NCBI GenBank assembly: GCA_963922335.1
Contig: CAWUIB010000011.1
Location: 68,523-132,522, forward strand
Length of the DNA stretch: 64,000 bases
Reading direction: 5' to 3'
DNA from: CALBPI01 sp963922335
GTDB taxonomy: Bacteria > Pseudomonadota > Gammaproteobacteria > Steroidobacterales > Woeseiaceae
Numbering within the stretch: position 1 is the first letter of the stretch; every line of letters starts with the position of its first letter. The notes under the pieces are model-generated. The model worked only from the letters and a program-made list of their open reading frames with translations, had not been told where the DNA came from and searched no databases. The position numbers and the translations under genes were made by a program. Of this stretch, positions 40,621 through 49,256 are shown piece by piece.

Positions 40621-41579
40621 TAACGTGACTCCCAGCTGTGTATCGCACCGCCGAGGTTAGGCAGGCTGTAGTTGATCTCTAGTGCTCCGCTCGGTTTCTC
40701 GCCAGCGCGCGGATTCTGCACAACGCCGTCGTCGACTTTGTCGTCTCGAATCGCATTAAAGACGTCTTCGGGAACACGTACAGCCCATTTACTGACCTGT
40801 CTGCTGGAGCCGTCTTCTTCGGAGATGATATCCACAGCGACCGGACGGCCGTTCGGATCCAACGCCTCGACGACGATGTAGAAGTTTTCAATGCTGCCGC
40901 GACCGGTTGTTCTGATGACGCCGGTCATCTCGCCAGGGCGGGAGACGATCCGCAGTTGGAGTGGTTGGCGAATGTGCTCTGCGAGCCGCTGCAAGTCCTG
41001 TAGTGCATCCTGTGTCGCTTCGACTTGATTCAAGGCGAACGCGGTCCTGGCTTGCTCGATTGCAAGCTCAACAGCCGCTTTTGCCGGTTCTGTTCGCGCG
41101 ATGCTTCTGGCCGTCTGTGCTGCGTTCTCGATCGTCCCCCGCAGCGAGGCAATCGTCGCGGCGAGCTGCTGTTCCGCAATCAATGCGGCTTCTGTGGCCT
41201 TTGCCTTGGGTCGCTCGACGAAACCCCACCATCCGGCCCAGATCGTGCCGACCAGGGTCGCCAAAACGACGACTGAGCCGCCGATCCGCCGCCGGTTGAT
41301 CCATGCGATCAGAAGGCGAGTCTTGAGTCCCGGTGGCGGCGGCGTGTACTCGAACTCGCGGTCCTTGAGTGCCTGCACGCCCTGCGCAATTACTGCGTCG
41401 CTGACCTCGATGCCTTGTGCCGAGTAAGCGGCGCGGACCCGCTCGATCAGGGCTGTTTCCCTGGCCTCAGCGTTAAGCGCACGCGCGACCAGGCGCTGCT
41501 CGTGGCGTAGTGTGTCCACCACATCCATCGCCAACATGACATCGGACAGTCCCGGCGCGGTCTTCGCTTCAGTGTTCAT
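40620..41579 (-). CDS. DUF6384 family single-pass membrane protein
   Basis: A 319-residue protein. The N-terminal motif LSDVMLAMDVVDTLRHEQ is characteristic of DUF6384. It is followed by a helical cytosolic part, one membrane helix (99-119, ending WWGF), a coiled-coil, and a C-terminal beta-rich domain (from about 200) with FYIVVEALDPNGRPV and a final EINYSLPNLGGAIHSWE. Function unknown. It lies 15 bp after the gene at 41595 and overlaps the next gene by one base, so the three form a tight transcription unit. Confidence 0.75.
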   Translation of the reverse strand: MNTEAKTAPGLSDVMLAMDVVDTLRHEQRLVARALNAEARETALIERVRAAYSAQGIEVSDAVIAQGVQALKDREFEYTPPPPGLKTRLLIAWINRRRIGGSVVVLATLVGTIWAGWWGFVERPKAKATEAALIAEQQLAATIASLRGTIENAAQTARSIARTEPAKAAVELAIEQARTAFALNQVEATQDALQDLQRLAEHIRQPLQLRIVSRPGEMTGVIRTTGRGSIENFYIVVEALDPNGRPVAVDIISEEDGSSRQVSKWAVRVPEDVFNAIRDDKVDDGVVQNPRAGEKPSGALEINYSLPNLGGAIHSWESR

Positions 41580-41594
41580 ATCGAAGACTCGGGA

Positions 41595-42767
41595 TCAGGC
41601 ATTCACCTCAAGGGTCAGCGCGTTACCCTGATTCGCGAGGGCCACCATGCGTCGCTTACCATCCTCAACGGCGGCGCGAACTTCCTCCGCATTGCGCGTG
41701 GCGGCATCCCGCATTTCGTCGATCAATGTGACCGAGCGCTCCTGGAAGTTAACAACGGACTCAACGAGGGCTTTCACGGCGTCGGCACGAATGGTCGGAC
41801 CGTACCCTTCGCGAATGGCTGCTTCCTGAACTTTGCCGCCCACTTCAGCCAGAACTTCGAGACTCTGACTCACACCCTCTTTCATGGCTTTGAGTGTCTC
41901 CGTGCTTTCGTGCAGACCGTGCAGTCCGGTGAAAGACGCGGCCAGTGCCGTAAACACAGTCTCGTTAGTCCCGAAGAACATCACGGCCTGCGAATACACA
42001 CGTTCCTTTGCGTGCGTTGTCTGGAGCAAACGGGCCATCACCGTCTCGCTGGTGTTGTAAGACACGGTCAGGTTGTCGGCCAAATCCTTGGCAATCTGGT
42101 AACGCTCGTCGGCTTGCTGCAAACGTCGCAGCTCCGCATCACGTGCCAACTCGAGCTTCGCGAGTGTTTCGCGATCATCGGTGCCCGCATTGGTAATCGC
42201 ATCCGCCGCTGCCTTAAGCGCGGTGCGTTGTGCATCCAGAACGCCTTCCGCTTTGTTCAGGATTTGGATTGCCAGAACCTCTGAAGACTTCAGTGCGCCG
42301 CGGAAGTCCCGGTAGGCATTAAGGATTGTGTGCTCGCGGTCAATTTGGTCGCGCGAGTCTGCTGCCACCTCGAGATAGATCTCCTTAATCTTATTGAAGC
42401 GGTCGGGGATGTCGCCACGCGAGACCTTCATCCAGACATTCTGCGCTCGCTCCCAAAGGTCGATCTTGCCGTCTTCCAGCTGATCGACCATGCCCTTGGC
42501 GTCGTCTCGGATCGAGTCAAAGCGCTCGGTGATATCGCGATAGCGCTCGCCAATCCGCATTGCCTCGATCTGCTCCCGGACTACCTCGTTAAAGAGGGAA
42601 GCCTGATTTAATGTCCGAGCGATCGCGAGCGCCTTGTCTTCATCGAGGTCGCTGATCCGATCGATCAACGCGATGACGGGGGCTTCGTTAGTTTTCTCAG
42701 GTACCAGCCCAAGGTCGCGGAGTGTACCCATCGCCTTGTCGAGATACTGCATCGGTGTGGTTGCCAT
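41595..42767 (-). CDS. Cytosolic helical protein, first gene of the DUF6384 module
   Basis: A 390-residue, almost entirely helical protein without signal or membrane segment. It starts MATTPMQYLDKAMGTLRDLG and contains DGKIDLWERAQNVWMKVSRGD and VMARLLQTTHAKERVYSQAV. The overall shape recalls TelA-like toxic-anion-resistance proteins, but I see no diagnostic identity, so this is only a resemblance. It follows the M48 protease gene by 29 bp and precedes DUF6384 by 15 bp. A strong ribosome binding site (AAGGGGAC) precedes the ATG. Confidence 0.7.
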   Translation of the reverse strand: MATTPMQYLDKAMGTLRDLGLVPEKTNEAPVIALIDRISDLDEDKALAIARTLNQASLFNEVVREQIEAMRIGERYRDITERFDSIRDDAKGMVDQLEDGKIDLWERAQNVWMKVSRGDIPDRFNKIKEIYLEVAADSRDQIDREHTILNAYRDFRGALKSSEVLAIQILNKAEGVLDAQRTALKAAADAITNAGTDDRETLAKLELARDAELRRLQQADERYQIAKDLADNLTVSYNTSETVMARLLQTTHAKERVYSQAVMFFGTNETVFTALAASFTGLHGLHESTETLKAMKEGVSQSLEVLAEVGGKVQEAAIREGYGPTIRADAVKALVESVVNFQERSVTLIDEMRDAATRNAEEVRAAVEDGKRRMVALANQGNALTLEVNA

Positions 42768-42796
42768 GATGTTGTCCCCTTAATCAAAAAAGTTGG

Positions 42797-44371
42797 TTAT
42801 TGCGCAAGCTGAGCGCCGATCAGACTGACCTCAAACTGAGAGCTGTTCACAAACGGTCCAAGCCCCGTTGCAGCTGTGGTCGACTGGCCGGCGCGCAACG
42901 TGCCGTTGATACTTCGTGTTATCGATCGAACCTGCCCGTTGTTATCGAGATAGCGAATCTCAAGCCGCAAACCGCGGACATCTACGGACGTCGGATTGTT
43001 GATGGCGACCAGGAGTTGACCGTTACTGTCGAGACCACCACGAGTCTGCAGATATTTGCCTGGATTGTTGCCGAGATCGAGCCGCATCATTTCACTTTGG
43101 GCAGCTCGCGCAATATCACCGCCGCCTGTGGCAGCACGCTCGAAGTGCCCAAGCGCTGCGGTGCGTTGCCCCTGCTGTTTGGCGATTTCACCCAAAGCGA
43201 AGTGGGCAGGTGCGGTCTCGAAGAGTCTCAGACTATTGTTGAGGTCGACCACTGCGCTGTCGATGGCGCCCGATCGCTGGCGAGCAATGCCGCGCTGCAA
43301 GTGGTAGTAGAAGAAGGTCGCGTCGCGGTCAAGTGCGTCGGTGTAGTGTTGCACTGCGCTGGAGTAGTCTCGCTGCAAGAACTCGCTGTCGCCGAGCAGG
43401 GCATAAAAGGAAGCCTCACGGGGTTCGAGACGAATGGCCTCTCGCGCAAAGCGTTGAGCCCCACTGAAATCGTCGGCAGCCAGTGCCTTTCGACCGGCAT
43501 CGTACGCGTCGAAGGCAGGTTTGGCCTCGCGCAGTACCACCATCGCGCGAGCGAATGCATCGGTACCGACCTTACCGCCCGCTTGCTGTGCATTGAGTTC
43601 ACTGGCTGTGATGATGTTCGTCGCCAGTCGTTGTTGCGTGGGCGGATGGCTTGCGAACAAGTCGAACTCCCCGCCAGTGCGACCGCGTGCAGCAGCCAGT
43701 CGCAGAAATGTCTCCTGCAGATCTACAGCACCTTGTGGGTCATAGCCGGCAGTGTGCATATACCGCATGCCATACAGATCGGACTCGAGTTCCGCGCGAC
43801 GACTGTAGGATTGCGACAGCAGTTGTGCGCCAACGTTTGCGGCGCCGGTCGCCAATTGTCCATAGTTGCTGTCGCTTGTGACAACGGCCGTGCCGACAAC
43901 CAACGCTTGTAGCAAAAGGCCACGCTGCATCTGTTGTGCCGAATGTCGCGCCGCGGCGTGTACTACTTCATGCCCCAGCACGGCAGCGAGCTCGGCCTCG
44001 CTTTGCATTTCATCCAGTAAACCGCGGTTGATCGCGATCTTGCCGCCCGGAAGGGCCCACGCATTGGGTACAGAGTTATTCAGAACCACGAATTCGTAGG
44101 GCAGGGCGCGGTCACTCACCGCTGCTACTCGGTTACCGACACTGCGCACGTAGTCGTTGACAGTTGGGTCGAGTCTGAACACGCCGCCTTGTGATTGCTG
44201 CATCGGCAGGTAATTCTGTTCCCCCAGCTGCACCTCTTGTTGCGCCGTTACGATCGCCAGTTCGGTCTTGCCGGTCACAGGATTGACCACGCATCCGCCG
44301 AGGCCAAACGCAATCAGCACGAGCGCGAGACATCGACGCCCGAGGTTGCCGGTGTGCCGTGCCACTACCAC
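42797..44371 (-). CDS. M48 family metalloprotease lipoprotein with TPR domain (BepA-like)
   Basis: A 524-residue periplasmic protease anchored by a lipobox (GLGGC, Cys27). The zinc site HEVVH (134-138) is in LGHEVVHAAARH, with the third ligand in RRAELESD (about 194-196). TPR repeats span about 285-415 and a C-terminal domain follows (about 430-524). E. coli BepA (487 residues) assists LptD and BamA assembly and degrades stalled outer-membrane proteins; this protein has the same order plus an extra C-terminal domain. GTG start with AGGGA. The 5' end overlaps gloA by seven bases. Confidence 0.9.
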   Translation of the reverse strand: MVVARHTGNLGRRCLALVLIAFGLGGCVVNPVTGKTELAIVTAQQEVQLGEQNYLPMQQSQGGVFRLDPTVNDYVRSVGNRVAAVSDRALPYEFVVLNNSVPNAWALPGGKIAINRGLLDEMQSEAELAAVLGHEVVHAAARHSAQQMQRGLLLQALVVGTAVVTSDSNYGQLATGAANVGAQLLSQSYSRRAELESDLYGMRYMHTAGYDPQGAVDLQETFLRLAAARGRTGGEFDLFASHPPTQQRLATNIITASELNAQQAGGKVGTDAFARAMVVLREAKPAFDAYDAGRKALAADDFSGAQRFAREAIRLEPREASFYALLGDSEFLQRDYSSAVQHYTDALDRDATFFYYHLQRGIARQRSGAIDSAVVDLNNSLRLFETAPAHFALGEIAKQQGQRTAALGHFERAATGGGDIARAAQSEMMRLDLGNNPGKYLQTRGGLDSNGQLLVAINNPTSVDVRGLRLEIRYLDNNGQVRSITRSINGTLRAGQSTTAATGLGPFVNSSQFEVSLIGAQLAQ

Positions 44372-44805
44372 GTCCCTGTATTTTCCATCGATGCCCAGGG
44401 CTCCGCCGGTGCTAGGGCCTCACCCCGTTGCAGCAGCTCGATTGAAATGCCGTCCGGAGAGCGTACGAACGCCATGTGGCCGTCGCGTGGGGGGCGGTTA
44501 ATGGTGACGCCGGCGTCCATTAGCTTCTGGCAGAGTGCGTAAATGTCTTCGACTCGATAAGCCAGATGACCAAAGTTTCGCCCGCCCTGATAGTCCTCAG
44601 GATCCCAGTTGTAGGTCAGTTCGACGAGCGGTGCCTTGCGTTCCCGCGCGAGCTCCACATCCTCCGGTGCGGCGAGAAACACGAGGGTGAAGCGCCCACC
44701 CTCATTCTCGTAGCGACTGACTTCGGTCAGTCCGAGAAGGTCACAAAAAAAATGTGTTGCGGCATCGAGGTCACGCACGCGCAACATCGTGTGCAGGTAC
44801 TGCAT
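44365..44805 (-). CDS. gloA: Lactoylglutathione lyase (glyoxalase I)
   Basis: Converts the hemithioacetal of methylglyoxal and glutathione to S-lactoylglutathione (EC 4.4.1.5). It has 146 residues. The metal ligands of E. coli GloA align: His5, Glu62, His80 (FGHLAYRVEDIY) and Glu123 (SIELLQ). The N-terminal YLHTMLRVRDLDAA and FYxxLLGL-type helix are typical. First gene of the run that continues into the M48 protease. Confidence 0.92.
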   Translation of the reverse strand: MQYLHTMLRVRDLDAATHFFCDLLGLTEVSRYENEGGRFTLVFLAAPEDVELARERKAPLVELTYNWDPEDYQGGRNFGHLAYRVEDIYALCQKLMDAGVTINRPPRDGHMAFVRSPDGISIELLQRGEALAPAEPWASMENTGTW

Positions 44806-44875
44806 GGATCGTCCTCATCCCCTGGAATCTGCCGCCCAGATTACCATACGGCCTCATATCGGCGGCAGGCGGCGC

Positions 44876-44910
44876 TTGACCTTTCTTGACACGACTCGAC
44901 ACATCTTGAA
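44876..44910 (+). promoter_or_regulatory. Four TTGAC half-sites on a 10-bp period (predicted response-regulator box)
   Basis: TTGAC (44876-44880), TTGAC (44886-44890), TCGAC (44896-44900) and TTGAA (44906-44910), each separated by exactly five bases, lie 45-79 bp upstream of the Spy-like ATG. OmpR-family regulators bind such direct repeats. The same TTGAC-N5-TTGAC element is found in front of the Cpx-like response regulator at 49127-49141. Confidence 0.7.
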
Positions 44911-44954
44911 GCGCTGCCCGGCCAAACTGCAACCGTCAATTACAGGAGTGACAC

Positions 44955-45377
44955 ATGAACCGAAGAAACTTGTTGATGGCAGGCGTCGCTGTGTTGGCGC
45001 TGGGCAGTATGACCGCACAAGCGGATAGAGCAGGACCAGGAAAGCGGATGGGCGATCCCGCGACGCACGTCGCGCGCATGACTGAGCATCTGGATCTCGA
45101 TGACAACCAGGCCGCTACGATCCAGGCGATACTCGAGCAGGCTGCCGAGTCGCGCACCGCGATTGGCGATCGTTACACATTGAACCAGCGTGCCGAAGCA
45201 GCGGAGGAGCTCAAAGCTTTGCATGAGACCACGCAGGCGCAGATTGCCGAGCAGCTGACGCCCGAACAGCGCGAGCAGTTCGAGACGGCGATGGAGCGGC
45301 GACGTGATCGCATGCAATTCCGGCGATTACACCGTCGTGCTCATGCTGACGAGGTAGAGGAAACCCGCGAAGACTAA
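44955..45377 (+). CDS. Spy/CpxP-like periplasmic protein
   Basis: A 140-residue protein with a signal peptide (about 1-23, ending MTAQA). The mature part is helical and charged, with an LTPEQREQFETAMERRRD segment corresponding to the LTxxQ motif of the Spy/CpxP family. These are periplasmic chaperones or inhibitors of CpxA-type kinases. Good ribosome binding site (AGGAG). Four TTGAC half-sites upstream suggest control by the regulator at 48399. Confidence 0.82.
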   Translation: MNRRNLLMAGVAVLALGSMTAQADRAGPGKRMGDPATHVARMTEHLDLDDNQAATIQAILEQAAESRTAIGDRYTLNQRAEAAEELKALHETTQAQIAEQLTPEQREQFETAMERRRDRMQFRRLHRRAHADEVEETRED

Positions 45378-45388
45378 AATGCGAGTGC

Positions 45389-45414
45389 GGGCGGTAACTG
45401 GTGGGTTACCGCCC
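45389..45414 (+). promoter_or_regulatory. Perfect 10-bp hairpin between spy-like and udk-like genes
   Basis: GGGCGGTAAC pairs with GTTACCGCCC around a six-base loop. No T-run follows, so it is a weak terminator or an mRNA processing/stability element separating the two genes. Confidence 0.45.
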
Positions 45415-45457
45415 GACAGCCTACCTCGAGGCGTCAGGTGTGAGACACTTCGGCGCC

Positions 45458-46117
45458 ATGGCGGGAGTACACATCATCGGTATCGCCGGCGGCAGCTGTT
45501 CCGGCAAGACCCGCTTGCTGCACCAGCTTCTGGACGCGCTTGGCCCTGAGCAATGCGCGCTTGTCCTGCAGGATAACTATTATCATAGTCGTCCTGAAGC
45601 GCAGCGTGACAATCTGAAGTTCAATTTTGACCACCCCGACTCGATCGATTTCAAGTATCTCGCGAGGGACCTGGAAGCGTTGAAGCGCGGCGAGGAAGTG
45701 GTTTGTCCGCATTATGACTTCGCGCGTCATGAGCGAATTGAAGGTGAGGGCGTGGTTGTGGCGCCGCGTCCGATTGTTTTGCTGGACGGAATTCTGATTC
45801 TCACAGCGCAGCGCGTTCGGCAGATCATCGATTTCAGTGCTTACATTGCTTGTGCCCCCGAAGAGCGACTGAGCAGAAGGATCGCGCGCGATGTTGCAGA
45901 GCGCGGGCGCACTGAGGGCAACGTGATCGCCCAGTTTGAACAGCAGGTACAGCCGATGCATCTTGAGTTTGTCCGGCCGTCCTCGATACACGCGACCCTT
46001 CGGGTGGAGCAATCCATGATCGACGACGGTTCGGCGCTTCGCACCATGGTTGAACACGCGCAGCGGTTACTTGGTGCTTCGGACGATACGCAGCACCACG
46101 GGTCTCTGGTGCGATGA
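45458..46117 (+). CDS. udk: Uridine kinase-like P-loop kinase
   Basis: A 219-residue NMP-kinase-fold protein of the uridine kinase/phosphoribulokinase family, phosphorylating uridine or cytidine to the monophosphate. The P-loop is GGSCSGKT (11-18), then QDNYYHSRPEAQRDNLKFNFDHPDSIDF (given in parts: QDNYYHSRPEAQ, NFDHPDSIDF), the family's substrate region. RRIARDVAERGRT is the lid. The ATG at 45458 fits the P-loop distance. The stop overlaps the yeiH start (ATGA). Confidence 0.88.
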   Translation: MAGVHIIGIAGGSCSGKTRLLHQLLDALGPEQCALVLQDNYYHSRPEAQRDNLKFNFDHPDSIDFKYLARDLEALKRGEEVVCPHYDFARHERIEGEGVVVAPRPIVLLDGILILTAQRVRQIIDFSAYIACAPEERLSRRIARDVAERGRTEGNVIAQFEQQVQPMHLEFVRPSSIHATLRVEQSMIDDGSALRTMVEHAQRLLGASDDTQHHGSLVR

Positions 46118-47109
46118 AAAGTGGAGCAGCCACCTGGGTGGCGACGCGCGGCGCCGGTGTAGCACTCGCACTTTTGGTGGCAGTTGTAGCAACGCTGGCA
46201 CAGAAGGCTTTGGGCGGTGCGACCATGGTGTATGCACTGCTGCTTGGCATCGCCTTGCACGCTGCCGGCCGCACGCCGCGATTTGCACCGGGCGTCGAGT
46301 TTTGCGCCCGACAGGTCCTGCGTTTCGGTGTTGCATTGCTGGGCTTGAGAATCACGCTGGGTGATATCGCAGTCCTGGGATGGTCGGTCGCATTGATCGC
46401 CGTCGGGGCGGTGGTGTTGACACTGACAGGTGGCTACGCGATCGCCCGAGCATGTCGCCTGGCACCGCCATTTGCGATGGTGACGGCGGGTGCCGTGGCG
46501 ATTTGTGGCGCGAGTGCAGCGCTCGCCGTTGCCGCCGTGCTGCCGCAGGGGGAGACTGCCGAGCGACGCACGCTGCTCACCATTGTGGGTGTCACCAGCT
46601 TGAGCACGGTCGCCATGGTGGCCTACCCCATCATCGCTGATCTGCTGCATTTCAACGATCAAACAGCCGGTGTTTTTCTTGGCGCGAGCATTCACGACGT
46701 GGCGCAGGTTGTTGGCGCCGGATACACAGTCTCGGACGCCGCTGGCGAAACCGCCACGCTGGTGAAGCTGATGCGGGTCGCGTGCCTGGTACCGGCCGTA
46801 CTGGTGATTGCATGGTTGTTTCGGGACACCTCGATGGAGACTGGCAAGCCCCCCGGATTACCGACATTTCTAATCGGGTTTGTCGTTCTGATGTTGATTA
46901 ACAGCAGCGGGCTCGTGCCCGATACGATCGTCGCACCGTTTGTGATGCTTGCTGGACAATTGCTGGTTCTGGCGGTCGCTGCACTAGGTCTCAAAACATC
47001 ACTGCGCGGATTGGCAAGTCTGGGAGTGATGCCGCTGGCAGCGATGCTGGGTCAGACGCTTATGCTCGGTGTCGCGGTGGCAGGCGTGCTGCTATTGATC
47101 AGCGGGTAA
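46114..47109 (+). CDS. yeiH: YeiH family putative sulfate exporter
   Basis: A 331-residue membrane protein with about ten helices, belonging to the UPF0324/Cons_hypoth698 family. The family segments FCARQVLRFGVALLGLRITL, AICGASAALAVAAVLP and FLGASIHDVAQVVGAGYT are all present. It was proposed as a sulfate exporter, but evidence is thin. Translationally coupled to the kinase gene (ATGA). Its last 18 bases overlap the convergent kinase gene at 47092. Confidence 0.9.
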   Translation: MKSGAATWVATRGAGVALALLVAVVATLAQKALGGATMVYALLLGIALHAAGRTPRFAPGVEFCARQVLRFGVALLGLRITLGDIAVLGWSVALIAVGAVVLTLTGGYAIARACRLAPPFAMVTAGAVAICGASAALAVAAVLPQGETAERRTLLTIVGVTSLSTVAMVAYPIIADLLHFNDQTAGVFLGASIHDVAQVVGAGYTVSDAAGETATLVKLMRVACLVPAVLVIAWLFRDTSMETGKPPGLPTFLIGFVVLMLINSSGLVPDTIVAPFVMLAGQLLVLAVAALGLKTSLRGLASLGVMPLAAMLGQTLMLGVAVAGVLLLISG

Positions 47110-48402
47110 CGTCAACCGAACGACTAATCCGCCTTCCGGATGGTTCTCCGCCGATACAGAACCGCCGTGTGCCTGCATCGCGTGCGCTGTGAGCGCTAGC
47201 CCCAAGCCGTGGTGGTCCGCTTCAGTCGTGTGAAATGGTTCGAACAATCGGTCCAGTGCATCCGGCGGGACGCCTTTGCCGCGATCCCTGATCTCGATGA
47301 CCAAGGTGTTGTCCTGTTGCGCGGTAGAGAGGTCGACGAGCGAACCGGCAGGTGCGTATCGCAGCGCATTCCGAAGTACGTTTTCCATCGCGCTGGCGAG
47401 CAACCGAGGATCAGCCGTCACCGTGACGCCGGGTGTCGCGTGGCTGACATTGACCTTGATGCCTTTGGGCTCCGCCTCGAATCGCGCATCCGTCGCAATG
47501 TCGAAGCAGAGTGCTTCAACATCGATGACTTCGCGCTTGGCGGCTCCCCGATCTGCGGCGCGAATCAGCGTGAGTGCCTGTTCCGTGATCTGCTCAATCG
47601 CGGCTGACTCCTTGGCGATGCGAGCGAGTTGTTCGTCGACGCTCTGCGGCTGTCGGTCGGCGAGTTCCAGTGCGAGATCAATGCGAGTCAGCGGCGAGCG
47701 CAACTCATGTGAGATGTGTCTCAGCAAGGCGTCGCGACGGTCGACCGCAGACTGAAGGGTGTCAGCCATTGCGTCGAACTGGCGAGCAAGCGTGCCGATT
47801 TCATCCGAGCGATGCGCCAGTGCGCCTGCGCGCGCGTTGAGCTGACCGTTCGCCAATCGCTCGGCGACATCCGTCATGCCGCGAATCGGCGCCGTGAGGT
47901 AGCGCGATAGCAAAAGGCAGATGAGCGTGGTGACCGTCAGCGATAACAACAGAACGTTGCGGTGTACCCCGGGCATCGCGAGCAGTCCGAATGCGGGCGG
48001 TTTGGCGGGTCCTACCATGGCAAGATAGGGGGTACCGGTCGGATCGGTGACGGTGATTTCGCGGACTCGTCGCTGCATTCTGGGGCTGCGCGATAACCGG
48101 CGCAGTCCCAGGCGAACTTCGGGCGGCAAACGCCGATTCAATATATCGATCTCATCGCGATCAACGAGGTAAATCGTTTGTCCTAGTGGCAGCACTTCCT
48201 GCTGGCGCAACCAACTCTTGAACGAGTCGGCACCGTTCACTTGTAGTGAAGTCTGTACGAGCTCACGAACCGTCTCCTGATCTAGCGCAGCCGCCTTCGC
48301 ATCGCGTTCGGCAACGAACCGAAAGCTGACAAAGAAGACGATAGCGACCGTCGCGATCATCGCGAGTAGAAAGCCGCCAAGCACCCTCCAGAAGAGACTC
48401 AC
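47092..48402 (-). CDS. CpxA-like sensor histidine kinase
   Basis: A 436-residue inner-membrane kinase. Helix about 7-28, periplasmic sensor about 30-145, second helix about 148-168, HAMP (170-222), HisKA with HISHELRSPLTRI (phospho-acceptor His232), and HATPase_c with N box ENVLRNALRYA, G1 RDRGKGVP and G2 HHGLGLALTAHA. The layout and length are those of CpxA. It follows its response regulator with an ATGA overlap. A Spy-like gene nearby fits an envelope-stress role. Confidence 0.9.
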   Translation of the reverse strand: MSLFWRVLGGFLLAMIATVAIVFFVSFRFVAERDAKAAALDQETVRELVQTSLQVNGADSFKSWLRQQEVLPLGQTIYLVDRDEIDILNRRLPPEVRLGLRRLSRSPRMQRRVREITVTDPTGTPYLAMVGPAKPPAFGLLAMPGVHRNVLLLSLTVTTLICLLLSRYLTAPIRGMTDVAERLANGQLNARAGALAHRSDEIGTLARQFDAMADTLQSAVDRRDALLRHISHELRSPLTRIDLALELADRQPQSVDEQLARIAKESAAIEQITEQALTLIRAADRGAAKREVIDVEALCFDIATDARFEAEPKGIKVNVSHATPGVTVTADPRLLASAMENVLRNALRYAPAGSLVDLSTAQQDNTLVIEIRDRGKGVPPDALDRLFEPFHTTEADHHGLGLALTAHAMQAHGGSVSAENHPEGGLVVRLTLPADQ

Positions 48403-49091
48403 TCGGCGCCCTCTCTTTTGCGTAGTCGGTAGCCATTACCCCGAACGCTGAGTATTGCGAGACCTGAGGGTGTCGCGTCCAGCTTCTGACGCAGATTGCT
48501 TACATGCGTATCGAGCGATCGGTCATTGGGGTTGTAGTTGCGCCCGAGTGCGCTCTGCGAGAGCCGATCGCGGGACGCGACCTCTGGCGCAACCTGAACC
48601 AGTTGGGCAAGCACGCGAAACTCGGTTTCCGTCAATTGCAAAATCGACTCGTCGAGGTAGGCAACGCCAGCGGCAAGATCGACCCGTAGCGACTCGTAAG
48701 TATCTTGCATCGGTGCCTGTGTCGGGGCGGTGCGCTTCAAAACCGCTTGAATGCGCAGCAGGAGCTCACGCGGGTTGAACGGTTTTGGCAAGTAATCATC
48801 CGCGCCGCGCGCGAGACCGTCGATTCGATCATCGGGTTCGCCGCGTGCCGTAAGCATGATGATGGGCACGGCACTGATCGAACGGATTCGCTCGAGCACC
48901 TTGAAACCATTCATTCCCGGGAGTGTCACATCCAATAGCACAAGGTCCGGGAGACTCGCGGAGATTTGGCGCAAACCAGACTCACCGGATTGCGCACACG
49001 TCACCGTGTACTGCTCGAGTCGCAGCAACTCGGAGAGCATGCCGGCGAGTTGCTGGTCGTCGTCGATAACGAGAATGTGATTGGCGGCCAT
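48399..49091 (-). CDS. CpxR-like OmpR-family response regulator
   Basis: A 230-residue regulator. The receiver has IDDDQ (acidic pocket about 10-12), Asp54 in LVLLDVTLPGM, and KPFNPREL with the conserved Lys. The winged helix ends in the usual SVRGNGYRLRK. Phosphorylated dimers of this family bind tandem half-sites. The TTGAC-N5-TTGAC element 36-50 bp upstream suggests autoregulation. First gene of the regulator-kinase operon. Confidence 0.92.
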   Translation of the reverse strand: MAANHILVIDDDQQLAGMLSELLRLEQYTVTCAQSGESGLRQISASLPDLVLLDVTLPGMNGFKVLERIRSISAVPIIMLTARGEPDDRIDGLARGADDYLPKPFNPRELLLRIQAVLKRTAPTQAPMQDTYESLRVDLAAGVAYLDESILQLTETEFRVLAQLVQVAPEVASRDRLSQSALGRNYNPNDRSLDTHVSNLRQKLDATPSGLAILSVRGNGYRLRKREGAE

Positions 49092-49126
49092 GGCGATGAG
49101 TATGCCGCCTCTGTGTGCTGCTGACA

Positions 49127-49141
49127 GTCAAGAACTGTCAA
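49127..49141 (-). promoter_or_regulatory. TTGAC-N5-TTGAC direct repeat upstream of the response regulator
   Basis: On the minus strand TTGAC occurs at 49141-49137 and again at 49131-49127, exactly ten bases apart. The region is also an inverted repeat (TGACAGT / ACTGTCA, 49122-49140). It is shared with the spy-like promoter and lies between the divergent regulator and TPR genes, so either may be controlled. Confidence 0.65.
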
Positions 49142-49256
49142 TGAGAATGGGTGGCAGGGGAGAACAGAGAATCAATCACTTGTAGAGACCCGCCGTGGCA
49201 CGTATTTTTAGAATGTCGGGTGGGCATGCTGCCTACCGCATCACGGATTTCCTTGA

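Noticed and set aside
42800..43912. Long plus-strand ORF (370 codons) opposite the M48 gene
   Set aside because: It is a frame shadow of the protease gene, without start signal, domain or codon bias.
45841..46695. Long minus-strand ORF opposite udk/yeiH
   Set aside because: Composition rich in Cys, Arg and Gln, typical of an antisense frame of GC-rich genes.
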